Shown piece after piece: positions 1 to 8,925 of a DNA stretch of 64,000 nt. This stretch comes from Paenibacillus urinalis. GTDB lineage: Bacteria > Bacillota > Bacilli > Paenibacillales > Paenibacillaceae. Under the pieces are notes generated by a model, which worked only from the letters and a program-made list of their open reading frames with translations, did not search any database and had not been told where the DNA came from. The DNA lies in contig NZ_CP118108.1 in NCBI RefSeq assembly GCF_028747985.1, positions 4,221,501-4,285,500 of the forward strand, given 5' to 3'. Each line of letters starts with the position of its first letter. The stretch's first letter is position 1. Position numbers and translations under genes: made by a program.

Positions 1-929
1 TTATGCTGATAGAATAAATGATAATGCCCGTCAAAATAGATGGGAGCATGGGGCTCATTCATCCAATGGGCCGGTGGACTGACATGATACTGAGGTCTAT
101 GCCGATCCGTCAGCAGTGGAGTTCGATCCAGCTTGATTTCATCATAGGGTAATCGCGGATGGGATCCTTGATAGGCGGTATCCAGCACATATCGATAAGA
201 ATTGATTACCTCTTCCGGGCTCTGAGCACGATTATAAATTTTGAGCTCATCCAAGATACCGCTAAACATGTGAAGGCTGAACATGTCGGCCAGCAGGCTG
301 CTGTGGTTATTTTTACCGATGAACAGTTCTGTGTCCGAAGCCTTAGCTAGACGGGAACCACGAGGGAGATCCGCCGATGCAATCTCACTGCCGTTTAGAT
401 ACAGCTTCATTTGACCCTGGTTACCATCAAATACAGCATTTACGTAAGACCATTCATTTTTGGGCAGTTCAAAACCATCCGGAGACCAGACTTCCCTCCA
501 GGGCCCACCTTCTAGGCCGACCTGAAAGGACCAAGAGCCATGACGGAACATCCCAAGCAAATATCCCTGCTTGCGATCGAAATCATGGTTGCTCACAATA
601 GCAGACAACTTGCCTTCAGAACCCCATCCATAGAAACGCGGTGCCACCCATACTCCAATACTTAGAGCATCTTGATACTCTTCCTTCATGTTCTGCTTTC
701 CCTCATGGACGGTATGGGCAATATAAGTCGAATAACCATCGAATAGGAGACCGCTTCCCATCACGCCCTTTCTCCACTGAGGTTCTTGCGGTTCGTTGAA
801 CTCGGCTTGATTAAACACGTACTGAATTTCATTCCTAACATGGGCCACACTCTCTATAGTTCCGGTCCCTGTTCCTTCATCGAAGGTCCAAGACATCATT
901 AATCCCCTGTTACCTGATGTATTGATCAT
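1..929 (-). CDS. GH32 fructan hydrolase with N-terminal LamG-like domain (3' part outside window)
   Basis: Reading the minus strand from an ATG at 929 gives 309 open codons that run off the window, so only the N-terminal part is visible. The ATG overlaps the stop of the upstream fusion gene (ATGA), and AGGAGG lies just upstream, so the two are translationally coupled. Residues about 10-250 look like a concanavalin A/laminin-G-like beta-sandwich (WTFDEGTGTG at the start, FDGYSTYI, LYLNGSEIA, ILDELKIYNRA), a domain often found before glycoside hydrolases. At about residue 280 a GH32 five-bladed propeller begins (QYHVSPPAHWMNEPHAP, then YHLFYQH). The usual WMNDPNG box, whose Asp is the family nucleophile, reads WMNEPHA here. 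No signal peptide is seen, which suggests a cytoplasmic enzyme acting on imported oligofructosides. The exact substrate cannot be told. Confidence 0.85.
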   Translation of the reverse strand, partial: MINTSGNRGLMMSWTFDEGTGTGTIESVAHVRNEIQYVFNQAEFNEPQEPQWRKGVMGSGLLFDGYSTYIAHTVHEGKQNMKEEYQDALSIGVWVAPRFYGWGSEGKLSAIVSNHDFDRKQGYLLGMFRHGSWSFQVGLEGGPWREVWSPDGFELPKNEWSYVNAVFDGNQGQMKLYLNGSEIASADLPRGSRLAKASDTELFIGKNNHSSLLADMFSLHMFSGILDELKIYNRAQSPEEVINSYRYVLDTAYQGSHPRLPYDEIKLDRTPLLTDRHRPQYHVSPPAHWMNEPHAPIYFDGHYHLFYQH

Positions 930-3394
930 CCATCTCTCCTCCTTGATAACTGCTCCGGCTTCCTCTCAGAATCATGAATGGATTGAAGAGCATGGATATG
1001 CAATGAGTTCAGTAGTAATTGTCCTGATCTGGAGTTAATGGAAATCATATTAATCGAAGATTTAGGGAAAATTTGGTCGGTCAGTACAACTAAACCTTCG
1101 TTCCCATACACTTCAACTGCATTGCGATCCAACCAGATATGCAGCTTAATCTTTCCATTATCCGGAATCATGCTCGCACCGTGATGACAAGGAAATGAGG
1201 AGTGGAAGTCAGTCAGACCGGACTTCGAACGGTCGATATACAACCATTGGCGCACAGGGTCATAACCAATCACTGTTTCACTGTCCTCGGAAGACTTCAA
1301 TGTGATATGGACTTCGTCAGAGGAACTAATATCAATGTCCGCTTCAATCTCAAGCAGATTGTCACTCATCTTCTGGCTAAACGGTATCTCCGGATTAATC
1401 ATGACTTCAGACCAACTCATAGAACGCTTCCGTAACTGCTCTATTTCCCGAACGGGCATCTGAGTCAATACCACTCCTTCATCCCGATTGGTTAATGACA
1501 AGGTACGAGGAAGCGTCATTGACCCTCTCCATGAACCTGTTGGTGTCTCGTTGGCATATTTCCAGTTACTCATCCAACCCATCATCACTCGACGTCCGTC
1601 TTGTTCAGGTACATCTGACCAGGTTACCCCGGCGTAGTTATCCCGACCGTAATCCAGCCACATGATATGATCAGCCGCGTTATCGTTGATAAATGTATTT
1701 CCATCGAATTCACCGATAAAATATTGTGTGCGTGAGCCTTCTGGACAAGAAGCGTTGTCTCCAATACTTATAACAAGCACCCATTTGGTACGTCCTGTGT
1801 CATCAATTGACAGTTCAAAAAGATCAGGGCATTCCCAAACCCCATCATGCGAGCCTTCTCTGTGACCGAATTCGCCTGTCAGCGACCATTCACGCAAATT
1901 TTCTGACCCATAAAACCGAACATGGTCTCCCGCGACAATAGCCATCACCCACCGTTTACTTTCAGGATGCCAGAATACTTTAGGATCGCGGAAATCAACC
2001 AGATCAGGCTCAGATAGAACTGGATTCTCCTCATATTTGTGCCAGGTGCGCCCTTTATCGCTGCTATATGCCAAGCTTTGACGCTGCCTCGGCTGACCGG
2101 TCTCCGGATATGTATCCGCATGGGTAAAGATGGCAACTAAGCCAGGAGAACCGACAAAAAGTCCGCTGCTATTATTCCAGTCCACCACACAGCAACCGGA
2201 GAAAATGGCTCCATGTTCATCTGGGAACAGAGCGATTGGCTCATGCTGCCAATGAATAAGATCTTGGCTTATAGCATGGCCCCAGTGCATCGGCCCCCAT
2301 TTATTACTGAAGGGATGGTATTGATAAAAGAGGTGATATTCTCCTTCGTAATAAACCAATCCGTTCGGGTCATTGAGCCAATGGGAGGATGGCGAAAAAT
2401 GATATCCTGGTCTCCAACCATCATTATTGAGCTGTTTATACGAGTCCATCATTTTGTTTATCTCATCTGTTGTTGGCATAGATTGAAGTGCTCCCTTCCG
2501 TGTTGTTACGAATGCCCCTCCCGCATTAGCAAATCTCAACATGTCGATCATTTGTTGTTGAGTGAACTGATTCAAGGAGATTCCATATTCCAGTACCTTA
2601 AATAGTAAGCAGCCCAGAAAAGCGTCGCCAGCTCCTGTCGTGTCGATAGCCTTCACTGGTAAACCCGGAACATACCCATCATGAGCAGTCAATCGGTAAT
2701 AGCAGCCTTTATCGGCCAACGTGACAACAACCAAAGCGATGCCGTATTGTTGTTGCAGTTCTTGTGCTCCTTTTTCTATATCTGTTAAATCCGTAATAAA
2801 GGAGAGCTCTTCCTCTGAAATTTTCAGAATGTCTGCATATTTCATGCCCCAAAGAATACTCTCTTTCGCTGCATCTTTCGTCTCCCATAGCGCAAACCGG
2901 ATGTTCGGGTCAAAAGAAATCAGGGCTCCAGCTTCTTTAGCCTTAATTACTGCCGCTCTTGTTGCCGAACTTGCCGGCTCATGAGTCATTGACAACGATC
3001 CAAAATGCAGTAACCGGCAGGATTCAATCCGATCTAGAGGGATATCTTGCGGGCACAAAAAGGTATCCGCTCCTGGCTTCCGGTAAAAGCTGAACGATCG
3101 GTCTCCGTCATTATTCAAATGGACAAATGCGAGCGTTGTATTAGCTTCATTAGTAGAAGAAATACCTGACACATCAACCCCACTGCTCAGCAAAGTGTCG
3201 CGCAGCAATGAACCGAAACGATCTTGTCCAACCTTACTAATTAATGCAGTTTTGGTTCCCAATCGAGAGAGAGCCACGGCTACGTTAGCTGGAGCTCCTC
3301 CAGGATTGCACTCAAACTGCTCGTTTCCTCCCTCTGTAAGACCAGCAGGAGTAAAGTCTATTAACACTTCCCCAATGGCTATTGCATCAAGCAC
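926..3394 (-). CDS. Fructokinase (PfkB) fused to GH32 sucrose/fructan hydrolase
   Basis: One uninterrupted 822-residue frame contains two enzymes. Residues 1-315 are a PfkB-family sugar kinase of fructokinase type: GGAPANVAVAL near 32-42 and the catalytic DTTGAGDAF at 251-259 (Asp257 is the expected base). Residues about 328-810 are a complete GH32 beta-fructosidase: WLNDPNG at 339-345 (nucleophile Asp342), FRDP at 468-471 and ECP at 521-523 (acid/base Glu521), followed by the beta-sandwich tail. The start is GTG, preceded by a GGTGGAG ribosome site. No signal peptide is seen, so both activities should be cytoplasmic: the hydrolase frees fructose from sucrose, sucrose-6-P or short fructans, and the kinase makes fructose-6-P. 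It sits 24 nt after the binding-protein gene in the same operon. These enzymes are normally separate polypeptides. No frameshift or stop interrupts the linker, so the fusion appears real. Confidence 0.93.
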   Translation of the reverse strand: MLDAIAIGEVLIDFTPAGLTEGGNEQFECNPGGAPANVAVALSRLGTKTALISKVGQDRFGSLLRDTLLSSGVDVSGISSTNEANTTLAFVHLNNDGDRSFSFYRKPGADTFLCPQDIPLDRIESCRLLHFGSLSMTHEPASSATRAAVIKAKEAGALISFDPNIRFALWETKDAAKESILWGMKYADILKISEEELSFITDLTDIEKGAQELQQQYGIALVVVTLADKGCYYRLTAHDGYVPGLPVKAIDTTGAGDAFLGCLLFKVLEYGISLNQFTQQQMIDMLRFANAGGAFVTTRKGALQSMPTTDEINKMMDSYKQLNNDGWRPGYHFSPSSHWLNDPNGLVYYEGEYHLFYQYHPFSNKWGPMHWGHAISQDLIHWQHEPIALFPDEHGAIFSGCCVVDWNNSSGLFVGSPGLVAIFTHADTYPETGQPRQRQSLAYSSDKGRTWHKYEENPVLSEPDLVDFRDPKVFWHPESKRWVMAIVAGDHVRFYGSENLREWSLTGEFGHREGSHDGVWECPDLFELSIDDTGRTKWVLVISIGDNASCPEGSRTQYFIGEFDGNTFINDNAADHIMWLDYGRDNYAGVTWSDVPEQDGRRVMMGWMSNWKYANETPTGSWRGSMTLPRTLSLTNRDEGVVLTQMPVREIEQLRKRSMSWSEVMINPEIPFSQKMSDNLLEIEADIDISSSDEVHITLKSSEDSETVIGYDPVRQWLYIDRSKSGLTDFHSSFPCHHGASMIPDNGKIKLHIWLDRNAVEVYGNEGLVVLTDQIFPKSSINMISINSRSGQLLLNSLHIHALQSIHDSERKPEQLSRRRDG

Positions 3395-3418
3395 AGTTTC
3401 TCTCCACCCATCATCTAA

Positions 3419-5047
3419 TTAATTATTGTTATTGTTTAAATTTGCATTGTAACGATCCAACGCATTTTGGTAGATTTCCATCAGTTCATTGAGTCCCATC
3501 TTCTCAAGAGTCTCTACATAACGATCCCACTGTTCATCTATACCGCCATCAACAATAAATTTTCCTCGCTCTGTATTCACATATTTAATGAGTTCCGTCT
3601 CAATCTTATTGATATTATCCAGCTCTTCAGGCTCAAAGAAGATGCTTGGATAGTTTTCCTTTTCCATGTAAGGATCGTAATATTTCTCCAAATCTTTAGC
3701 ACGCTGCTGGGCCCGAGGCTCCATATCCACCACTTTTCCGAAGTCTTCGTTCGTAATAACGCCTGGACCCCCTGTTCCAGGAGCGACTTTTTGACGGAAT
3801 TCGCCTGCTGAGGTTCCATCAGGAAGAGGTAAATTGACTAATTTTCCGTTCTCGTCCTTTTCAAACACGACATCCAGCGGTCCCCAGTGAATTTGCGCTG
3901 CCATGTAGGGTTCATACTGCTGATCGATCCAACGCATCGTAATCTCAGGGTTTTGATTTTCTTTTGTGATTACAAATGCACCACGACCCGGACCTCCTCC
4001 GTTGCTTCGTCCAATAGTTTGGGATCCATCTGGCCCGATTAGAGGAGCTAACAGCTCATAATCTTGAGCCCGTTCAGGCCCCACAACTTCCTCTTTTTCC
4101 CACCAAATATAAGAGCCCAGTGTTTCATCTGTTGTTTTACCCTTGGCGAGATATTGTGCTGCATCCTGAGTAAAGGATTCGGGGTCAATCAATCCTTGCT
4201 TATACCATTTTTCATGAAAATATTTGAGAGCTTCCTTGTATTCGGGCTGAGTAGCTGTAAAAATAACTTTCCCATCACGGACGATCCGGTGTTCCAAGTT
4301 ATCCGGAAGCCCAAATGCTCCGAACATTCCTGCAATGTCCATACACCATTGCATATGCATGAAGCTTAACGGTATCTCATCGGCTTTGTCGTTTCCGTTC
4401 GGATCTTGTGTTTTAAATGCAACGAGGGCCTCCGTATATTCATCCAACGTCTTTGGCATGTTGAGGCCTAATTTGTCGAGCCATTTTTTGTTGATAATAT
4501 GGAAGAAAGGGTTCGTTCCAAGGTTATTTTCTTCCCATGAAGGAAGACCATAAATATGTCCGTCCGGTGCTGTGATCGATGTTTTAATATCTGGTCTTCG
4601 ATCTAAGAGCGCTTTCAAATTAGGAGCGTATTGCTCAATTAATTCTTCTAAAGGTATGATGGTTCCGTCTTCACCGTAATTAATTAATTCATAATCCGAA
4701 AATCCGGCTCCATAGAACGCATCTGGTAGATTGCCGCTGGCCAGCAGCAAATTTTTCTTCTCTGCAAAGTCAGTATCCGGAATGTTCTCCCATTCGATGT
4801 TAACGTTAGTTTCTTCTTCCAGACGTTTGAAGATTTCCATCTCCGAATATTCTGGTGCTAACGCAGCTTTTGGGGATACCATTTTTAACGATATCGTTTC
4901 TTCGACAATCGGAAGACCCGTCTTGTTGAAGTCGACAGCTTGTTCGGTATTGTTTGAATCGCCACTGCCTCCAGAGCATCCACTTATTACAATCGCTCCA
5001 GAAAGTAATAGAATCCCCGTACTCTTGAATACAAATTTCATGTACAT
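3419..5047 (-). CDS. Sugar ABC transporter substrate-binding lipoprotein (LplA-like)
   Basis: 542 residues. The N-terminus has a basic start, a hydrophobic core (ILLLSGAIVI) and the lipobox ISGC (Cys24 in this numbering), so the protein is lipid-anchored on the outside of the membrane. Length and overall character fit the large LplA-type CUT1 binding proteins of Paenibacillus that work with LplB/LplC permeases, and the two permease genes are immediately upstream. Given the fructosidase and kinase genes downstream, the ligand is probably a fructo-oligosaccharide (inference). The ribosome site GGGAGG is 3 nt from the first ATG and 9 nt from the ATG two codons later (position 5041). The second, giving MKFVF at the N-terminus, is the likelier start. 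A poly-Asn C-terminal tail is present. No ATPase gene is in the operon; CUT1 systems of this kind usually share an MsmX-type ATPase encoded elsewhere. Confidence 0.9.
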   Translation of the reverse strand: MYMKFVFKSTGILLLSGAIVISGCSGGSGDSNNTEQAVDFNKTGLPIVEETISLKMVSPKAALAPEYSEMEIFKRLEEETNVNIEWENIPDTDFAEKKNLLLASGNLPDAFYGAGFSDYELINYGEDGTIIPLEELIEQYAPNLKALLDRRPDIKTSITAPDGHIYGLPSWEENNLGTNPFFHIINKKWLDKLGLNMPKTLDEYTEALVAFKTQDPNGNDKADEIPLSFMHMQWCMDIAGMFGAFGLPDNLEHRIVRDGKVIFTATQPEYKEALKYFHEKWYKQGLIDPESFTQDAAQYLAKGKTTDETLGSYIWWEKEEVVGPERAQDYELLAPLIGPDGSQTIGRSNGGGPGRGAFVITKENQNPEITMRWIDQQYEPYMAAQIHWGPLDVVFEKDENGKLVNLPLPDGTSAGEFRQKVAPGTGGPGVITNEDFGKVVDMEPRAQQRAKDLEKYYDPYMEKENYPSIFFEPEELDNINKIETELIKYVNTERGKFIVDGGIDEQWDRYVETLEKMGLNELMEIYQNALDRYNANLNNNNN

Positions 5048-5162
5048 GAACCTCCCTTAGGATCTTGCTAATCTAGCATAAGCTGATTGCTAATTCAGTG
5101 ATTGGATTGCAGAATATGCTTCTGCCGTACATCCCCCCTCTCAGGTACCCAAAAAATGATCA

Positions 5163-6059
5163 TTATCCCTTAATTGAACCGATCATGACACCTTTAACAA
5201 AGTACTTTTGTAAGAAGGGGTACAATATTAGCAGCGGTAGGCTGGATACGATGATAACGCCATATTTAATAAGCTCCGTAACACGCATTTTCGCCGCATA
5301 GGATTCAACATCTACCATCATTCCGGAGTTCACTTGATTCTGGACGAGGATATTGCGAAGCACCAGCTGTAACGGATATTTGTTTTCGTCGTTCATATAA
5401 ATTAAAGCATCAAAAAATCCGTTCCAGAAACCAACCACATGGTACAGGACCATGACAGCAATAATTGATTTTGATAACGGCAGTATAAAGCTCCAGAAAA
5501 ACCTGGTGTTGGAGCAGCCGTCAATTGAAGCAGCTTCCCACATTTCATCCGGGATGGATGATTGAAAGAACGTTCTCACAATAATGACATTGAATATACC
5601 GCCCGCTCCAGGGATAACAAGAGCCCAAATGGTATCCAACATGTGAAGATCCTTAATCAACAGATAAGTAGGTATCAGCCCGCCGCTAAAAAACATGGTA
5701 AGCATTAAAAACCACATAATAACAGATTTGCCCGCCAAGTTTTTACGAGCTAATGGATAGGCCGCAAACACAGTCACAGCTACTCCGATCAATGTTCCTA
5801 AACCGGCATAAAGAATGGAATTGGCATATCCTATCCAAATCGATGAGTCACTGAATATTCGTACATATCCATCTAATGTAAAACCTTTTGGAAACAGCCA
5901 CACTTCCCCGGAATAGATATAGTTTGGATCGCTGAATGAAGCAATGAGTACAAAATACAACGGGAATAAAACAAGCAGCATAACCATGGTCAATAAAACT
6001 ATGTTAATAACGTCAAATATAACGTCCCCTCTGCTTTTTCTTTTCAATAATTGATTCAA
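5163..6059 (-). CDS. Sugar ABC transporter permease, LplC/YtcP type
   Basis: 298 residues, an integral membrane protein with about six hydrophobic segments (first at about 17-41). The EAA loop that contacts the ATPase is seen at about 175-195 (EAASIDGCSNTRFFW). This is the normal length for the CUT1 MalG-like subunit. It lies 13 nt downstream of the LplB-type permease and about 115 nt upstream of the binding lipoprotein gene, so the three form one importer. The ATP-binding subunit is not encoded here. Substrate specificity is inferred from the neighbouring fructosidases only. Confidence 0.92.
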   Translation of the reverse strand: MNQLLKRKSRGDVIFDVINIVLLTMVMLLVLFPLYFVLIASFSDPNYIYSGEVWLFPKGFTLDGYVRIFSDSSIWIGYANSILYAGLGTLIGVAVTVFAAYPLARKNLAGKSVIMWFLMLTMFFSGGLIPTYLLIKDLHMLDTIWALVIPGAGGIFNVIIVRTFFQSSIPDEMWEAASIDGCSNTRFFWSFILPLSKSIIAVMVLYHVVGFWNGFFDALIYMNDENKYPLQLVLRNILVQNQVNSGMMVDVESYAAKMRVTELIKYGVIIVSSLPLLILYPFLQKYFVKGVMIGSIKG

Positions 6060-6072
6060 AGTAAACTCCCCC

Positions 6073-7023
6073 TTACCAAAGGCTGGTCTCTGTCAATCTT
6101 TTAGCAATCCGGTTGACGGTGACAATCAAGATGATATTGATGACGGAATTGAACAGTCCCACTGCGGTAGAAAAGCTGTATTGCGCCTTCTGAATTCCCA
6201 TCTCATAAACATAAGTCGGAAGAATATTGGAAGTGGCGTAGTTCAAATCGTTCTGCATGAGAAACGCCTTTTCAAAACCAATACTCATGATGTTACCGAG
6301 TGCTAAAATCAGCAAGATCACGATTGTCGGCAGGATACTTGGGATATCGACATACCATACTCTTTTCCATTTACTTGCTCCATCCATAATTGCCGCTTCA
6401 TGCAATTCAGGATTGACTCCCGCCAGAGCTGCCAAATATATAATTGTGGAGAACCCGGTTTCTTGCCAAATTCCTGACAGTATATATAAAGGACGAAACC
6501 AGCCTTCATCTGCCATAAACAGAACTGGGTCCCCCCCAAACCAAGTGATGATATGATTCACAATTCCGCTGTTAGGGGATAAAAAAACATGGAGCATACC
6601 AACGAGAACAACGGTAGATATAAAGTGTGGTGCATAGATGACAGTTTGAATAAATTTCTTATATCGCTTGCCTAACATCTGATTCAGCATAATGGCGATG
6701 ATAATTGGAACTGGGAAGCTGAATAGGAGTGATAGAAAGCTGAGCGTCAGTGTATTGGTTATGATCGTCCAGAAGTTATAGGAATTGAAAAAATCAATAA
6801 AATGCTGGAATCCTACCCACTCACTCCCCCAAATCCCTTGGCTTGGCGAAAAGTCCTTGAATGCAATTTGCACTCCGTACATCGGATAATACTTGAATAC
6901 GGCATAAATAATGATGATTGGCAATAGAAACAGATACAGTTCATAGTCACGTTTGATTCGAGTCCAAGTTTTCCGTTTGACTTGGCTATTGGGTTGATAT
7001 CCTGCAGAGTCTCTTGAGTTCAC
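6073..7023 (-). CDS. Sugar ABC transporter permease, LplB type
   Basis: 316 residues, MalF-like CUT1 permease. A hydrophobic segment begins at about 30 (LYLFLLPIIIIYAVF), further segments follow, and the EAA loop is at about 209-228 (EAAIMDGASKWKRVW). It is the first gene of the fructan operon. Translation starts at GTG (7023) behind GAGGG at 9 nt. The promoter region upstream carries two tandem copies of the LacI-type operator. Product: membrane channel half of the oligosaccharide importer. Confidence 0.92.
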   Translation of the reverse strand: MNSRDSAGYQPNSQVKRKTWTRIKRDYELYLFLLPIIIIYAVFKYYPMYGVQIAFKDFSPSQGIWGSEWVGFQHFIDFFNSYNFWTIITNTLTLSFLSLLFSFPVPIIIAIMLNQMLGKRYKKFIQTVIYAPHFISTVVLVGMLHVFLSPNSGIVNHIITWFGGDPVLFMADEGWFRPLYILSGIWQETGFSTIIYLAALAGVNPELHEAAIMDGASKWKRVWYVDIPSILPTIVILLILALGNIMSIGFEKAFLMQNDLNYATSNILPTYVYEMGIQKAQYSFSTAVGLFNSVINIILIVTVNRIAKRLTETSLW

Positions 7024-7060
7024 CCTTATATTCCCTCTTTCCTGTTATATTCAAGTGATA

Positions 7061-7095
7061 TTGAAACGTTTCCAATTAAGTTGAAACGTTTCCAA
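7061..7095. promoter_or_regulatory. Tandem LacI-family operators upstream of the fructan operon
   Basis: The 15-mer TTGAAACGTTTCCAA occurs at 7061-7075 and again at 7081-7095, exactly 20 bp apart, so both lie on the same face of the helix. The core GAAACGTTTC is a perfect palindrome with the central CG typical of LacI/CcpA-family operators. An identical copy in the reverse orientation is at 8222-8236, in front of the adjacent LacI-type gene. This makes local autoregulation plus operon repression the simplest reading. It differs from a cre consensus by one base in spacing, so CcpA is a less likely binder. Confidence 0.82.
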
Positions 7096-7162
7096 TTTTA
7101 CATAAGAAAAACAACCTGCATCACTTTAGCTTTCCAAGTTAGACAAATAGACTGGGTTGACT

Positions 7163-7200
7163 TTGATCGTTAGAGGAGTTACCGCTAACGATCAATTTTT
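7163..7200 (+). terminator. Strong hairpin with plus-strand T-tract after the lacI-type gene
   Basis: The arms TTGATCGTTAG (7163-7173) and CTAACGATCAA (7185-7195) form an 11-bp stem, with a possible GG/CC inside the loop, followed by TTTTT. In this orientation it would stop plus-strand transcripts, yet every gene around it is on the minus strand. In minus-strand RNA the hairpin follows the regulator stop codon but has no U-tract. It may block antisense transcription or protect the 3' end of the regulator mRNA. Confidence 0.55.
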
Positions 7201-7206
7201 ATAAGG

Positions 7207-8175
7207 TTATGTAGTCTCACCCTGCCTGAATTGTACAGGTAGATGATACACGTCCTTGCCTAATTTTCCACCTTCAAACTTTTTAAAAAGAAGCCTGATC
7301 GTCATTCGCGCCATCTCCTCCACAGGCTGCCTGATTGTAGACAGTATCGGATGAAAATATGGATGATCCTGAATTCCATCATATCCAATGACCTTAACGT
7401 CCTCTGGAACACGAATCCCCCGTTTTCTTGCTCTTTCTATATAGCTTGCGGCAAGCAGATCAGTAATAGCGAAAATCCCGTCTACATCATGATGAGTATT
7501 AAAAAACTCATCAAAATAAGCATCTTCGTCCTCAATCGGGTCTGGCTTCTCATATACTACATAGTTGACTCCCAAACTTTTCGCTTCATCAACGAATCCT
7601 TTTCTTCGATTCATCGTTTCACTAAAAACGGAGGTGACACTTCCAATGAATGCCGGATTGCGGGCACCCGCTTTAATAAGTTCCTTTAGAGCCAGACGTC
7701 CTCCCTCGTAATTGTCCGAAGTCACACACGTGATTTTTTTATCAAAATGTCTGTCGATACTTACGATGGGAATATGATTACTCACACTGCTTTCGATATC
7801 ATTGTAAGTAATCCCAACAATACCTGCTACTTTATTTTGCTGTAGCATATCTAAATAATACAATTCTTTTTCAGGCTTGCCACCGCTATTGCACAGCATG
7901 AGCTTAAAGCCTTCTTGATCCAACTCATCTTCTATGTAATAGGCGAGCTCAGAAAAGAAAGGATTCCAGATGCTAGGCAGAAGCAGTGCTACTGTCTTTG
8001 ATCTCTGCATCTTTAAATTGCGAGCGATTTCATTTGGAAAGTAATTTAGTTCTTGTATGGCCTCCTCTACTCTTCTGCGAGTATCAGGTTTTACGGCGCC
8101 CGAATTGTTAATAACACGGGACACGGTTCCAACAGCTACACCAGCTAGACTGGCAACATCTTTAATACTAGGCAT
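7207..8175 (-). CDS. LacI/GalR-family transcriptional regulator of the fructan operon
   Basis: 322 residues. The N-terminal helix-turn-helix (IKDVASLAGVAVGTVSRVI, about 4-22) and hinge helix are those of LacI/GalR repressors. The rest is a periplasmic-binding-protein-like sensor domain (TVALLLPSIWNPFF, VIGYDGIQDHPYFHP). It probably represses the adjacent transporter/fructosidase operon and responds to an imported or phosphorylated fructo-sugar (inference from context). An operator copy 47 bp upstream of its start suggests autoregulation. Confidence 0.92.
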   Translation of the reverse strand: MPSIKDVASLAGVAVGTVSRVINNSGAVKPDTRRRVEEAIQELNYFPNEIARNLKMQRSKTVALLLPSIWNPFFSELAYYIEDELDQEGFKLMLCNSGGKPEKELYYLDMLQQNKVAGIVGITYNDIESSVSNHIPIVSIDRHFDKKITCVTSDNYEGGRLALKELIKAGARNPAFIGSVTSVFSETMNRRKGFVDEAKSLGVNYVVYEKPDPIEDEDAYFDEFFNTHHDVDGIFAITDLLAASYIERARKRGIRVPEDVKVIGYDGIQDHPYFHPILSTIRQPVEEMARMTIRLLFKKFEGGKLGKDVYHLPVQFRQGETT

Positions 8176-8221
8176 CTAACCCCCCACTTAGCTCTGTTAT
8201 GAAAAACATAATAACACTGAA

Positions 8222-8236
8222 TTGGAAACGTTTCAA
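8222..8236. promoter_or_regulatory. LacI-type operator upstream of the regulator gene
   Basis: TTGGAAACGTTTCAA is the exact reverse complement of the two operators at 7061-7095. It lies 47 bp upstream of the regulator's ATG, in an AT-rich stretch suitable for a promoter. Confidence 0.8.
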
Positions 8237-8344
8237 TATTTATTTGAAAATAATTAGATATACTCAAAATGATGCATAACTCAACTAGTTTCGAACTCGA
8301 ACAGTAAAAAATTTGATCTAGTGATTTTCAGAATAGAAAATCAT

Positions 8345-8815
8345 TTATGGTTTATATACTACATCCCCATACTCCTCTTTCCAGTCTTCTCCGTCGACAA
8401 TAGCATTTAGAATATCTTCAAGAACACCAGGAGTATACGTTGCGTTTATCGAGTATTTTTTCAGGTCTTCTTCTGTAGCAATCCGAACATAATCTTCTTC
8501 AGCAGTAACTAGTTCGGAATCATCAAGGCCCTCTCGTATATAATACTCAGGTAAAGCTAAATCAACAGGTAGTTCAGCATTTCCCAATATAGTCCAATAC
8601 CCATCCTCTATAAATACCAAATTCGATCTTATAAGAATAATAATATCCTTACTTAAAATTTCTTTTATATCTGTAATTTTTTCATCAGTAATAAAATCAA
8701 AAGCAATAAAAATCTTAAAAAATGAGCCAAATAATACTACTTGTCCATAACCGTAACGATTTTCTTTAATCGGGATTACAAATACATCCCCGATATTAAC
8801 TTTCTTCTTTCGCAT
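8345..8815 (-). CDS. Imm26-type immunity protein, orphan
   Basis: 156 residues, acidic. The opening KKKVNIGDVFVIPIKENRYG followed by YGQVVLFGS matches the typical start of Immunity protein 26, a family that protects against polymorphic/contact-dependent toxins. GGAG lies 9 nt upstream of the ATG. It is visibly more AT-rich than its neighbours and stands alone: no toxin, secretion-system or other immunity gene is nearby. This suggests an acquired orphan immunity gene or a co-opted cytoplasmic protein. The assignment rests on N-terminal similarity as I remember the family, so it is moderately sure. Confidence 0.72.
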   Translation of the reverse strand: MRKKKVNIGDVFVIPIKENRYGYGQVVLFGSFFKIFIAFDFITDEKITDIKEILSKDIIILIRSNLVFIEDGYWTILGNAELPVDLALPEYYIREGLDDSELVTAEEDYVRIATEEDLKKYSINATYTPGVLEDILNAIVDGEDWKEEYGDVVYKP

Positions 8816-8925
8816 AATTCAATCACTCCACTAGCTCGTTTAAATATCGTCTTGGTAAATTAACAACATAACCAAAGCCATTAATTGAGAATAGTATATC
8901 GCAAGTTTTTTTAGCTCGCAGACGG

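Noticed and set aside
926..3394. Fusion explained by a lost stop or frameshift
   Set aside because: Both domains are full length, the linker is short and in frame, and no second ribosome site or start stands before the GH32 part. Sequencing error cannot be fully excluded from this window alone.
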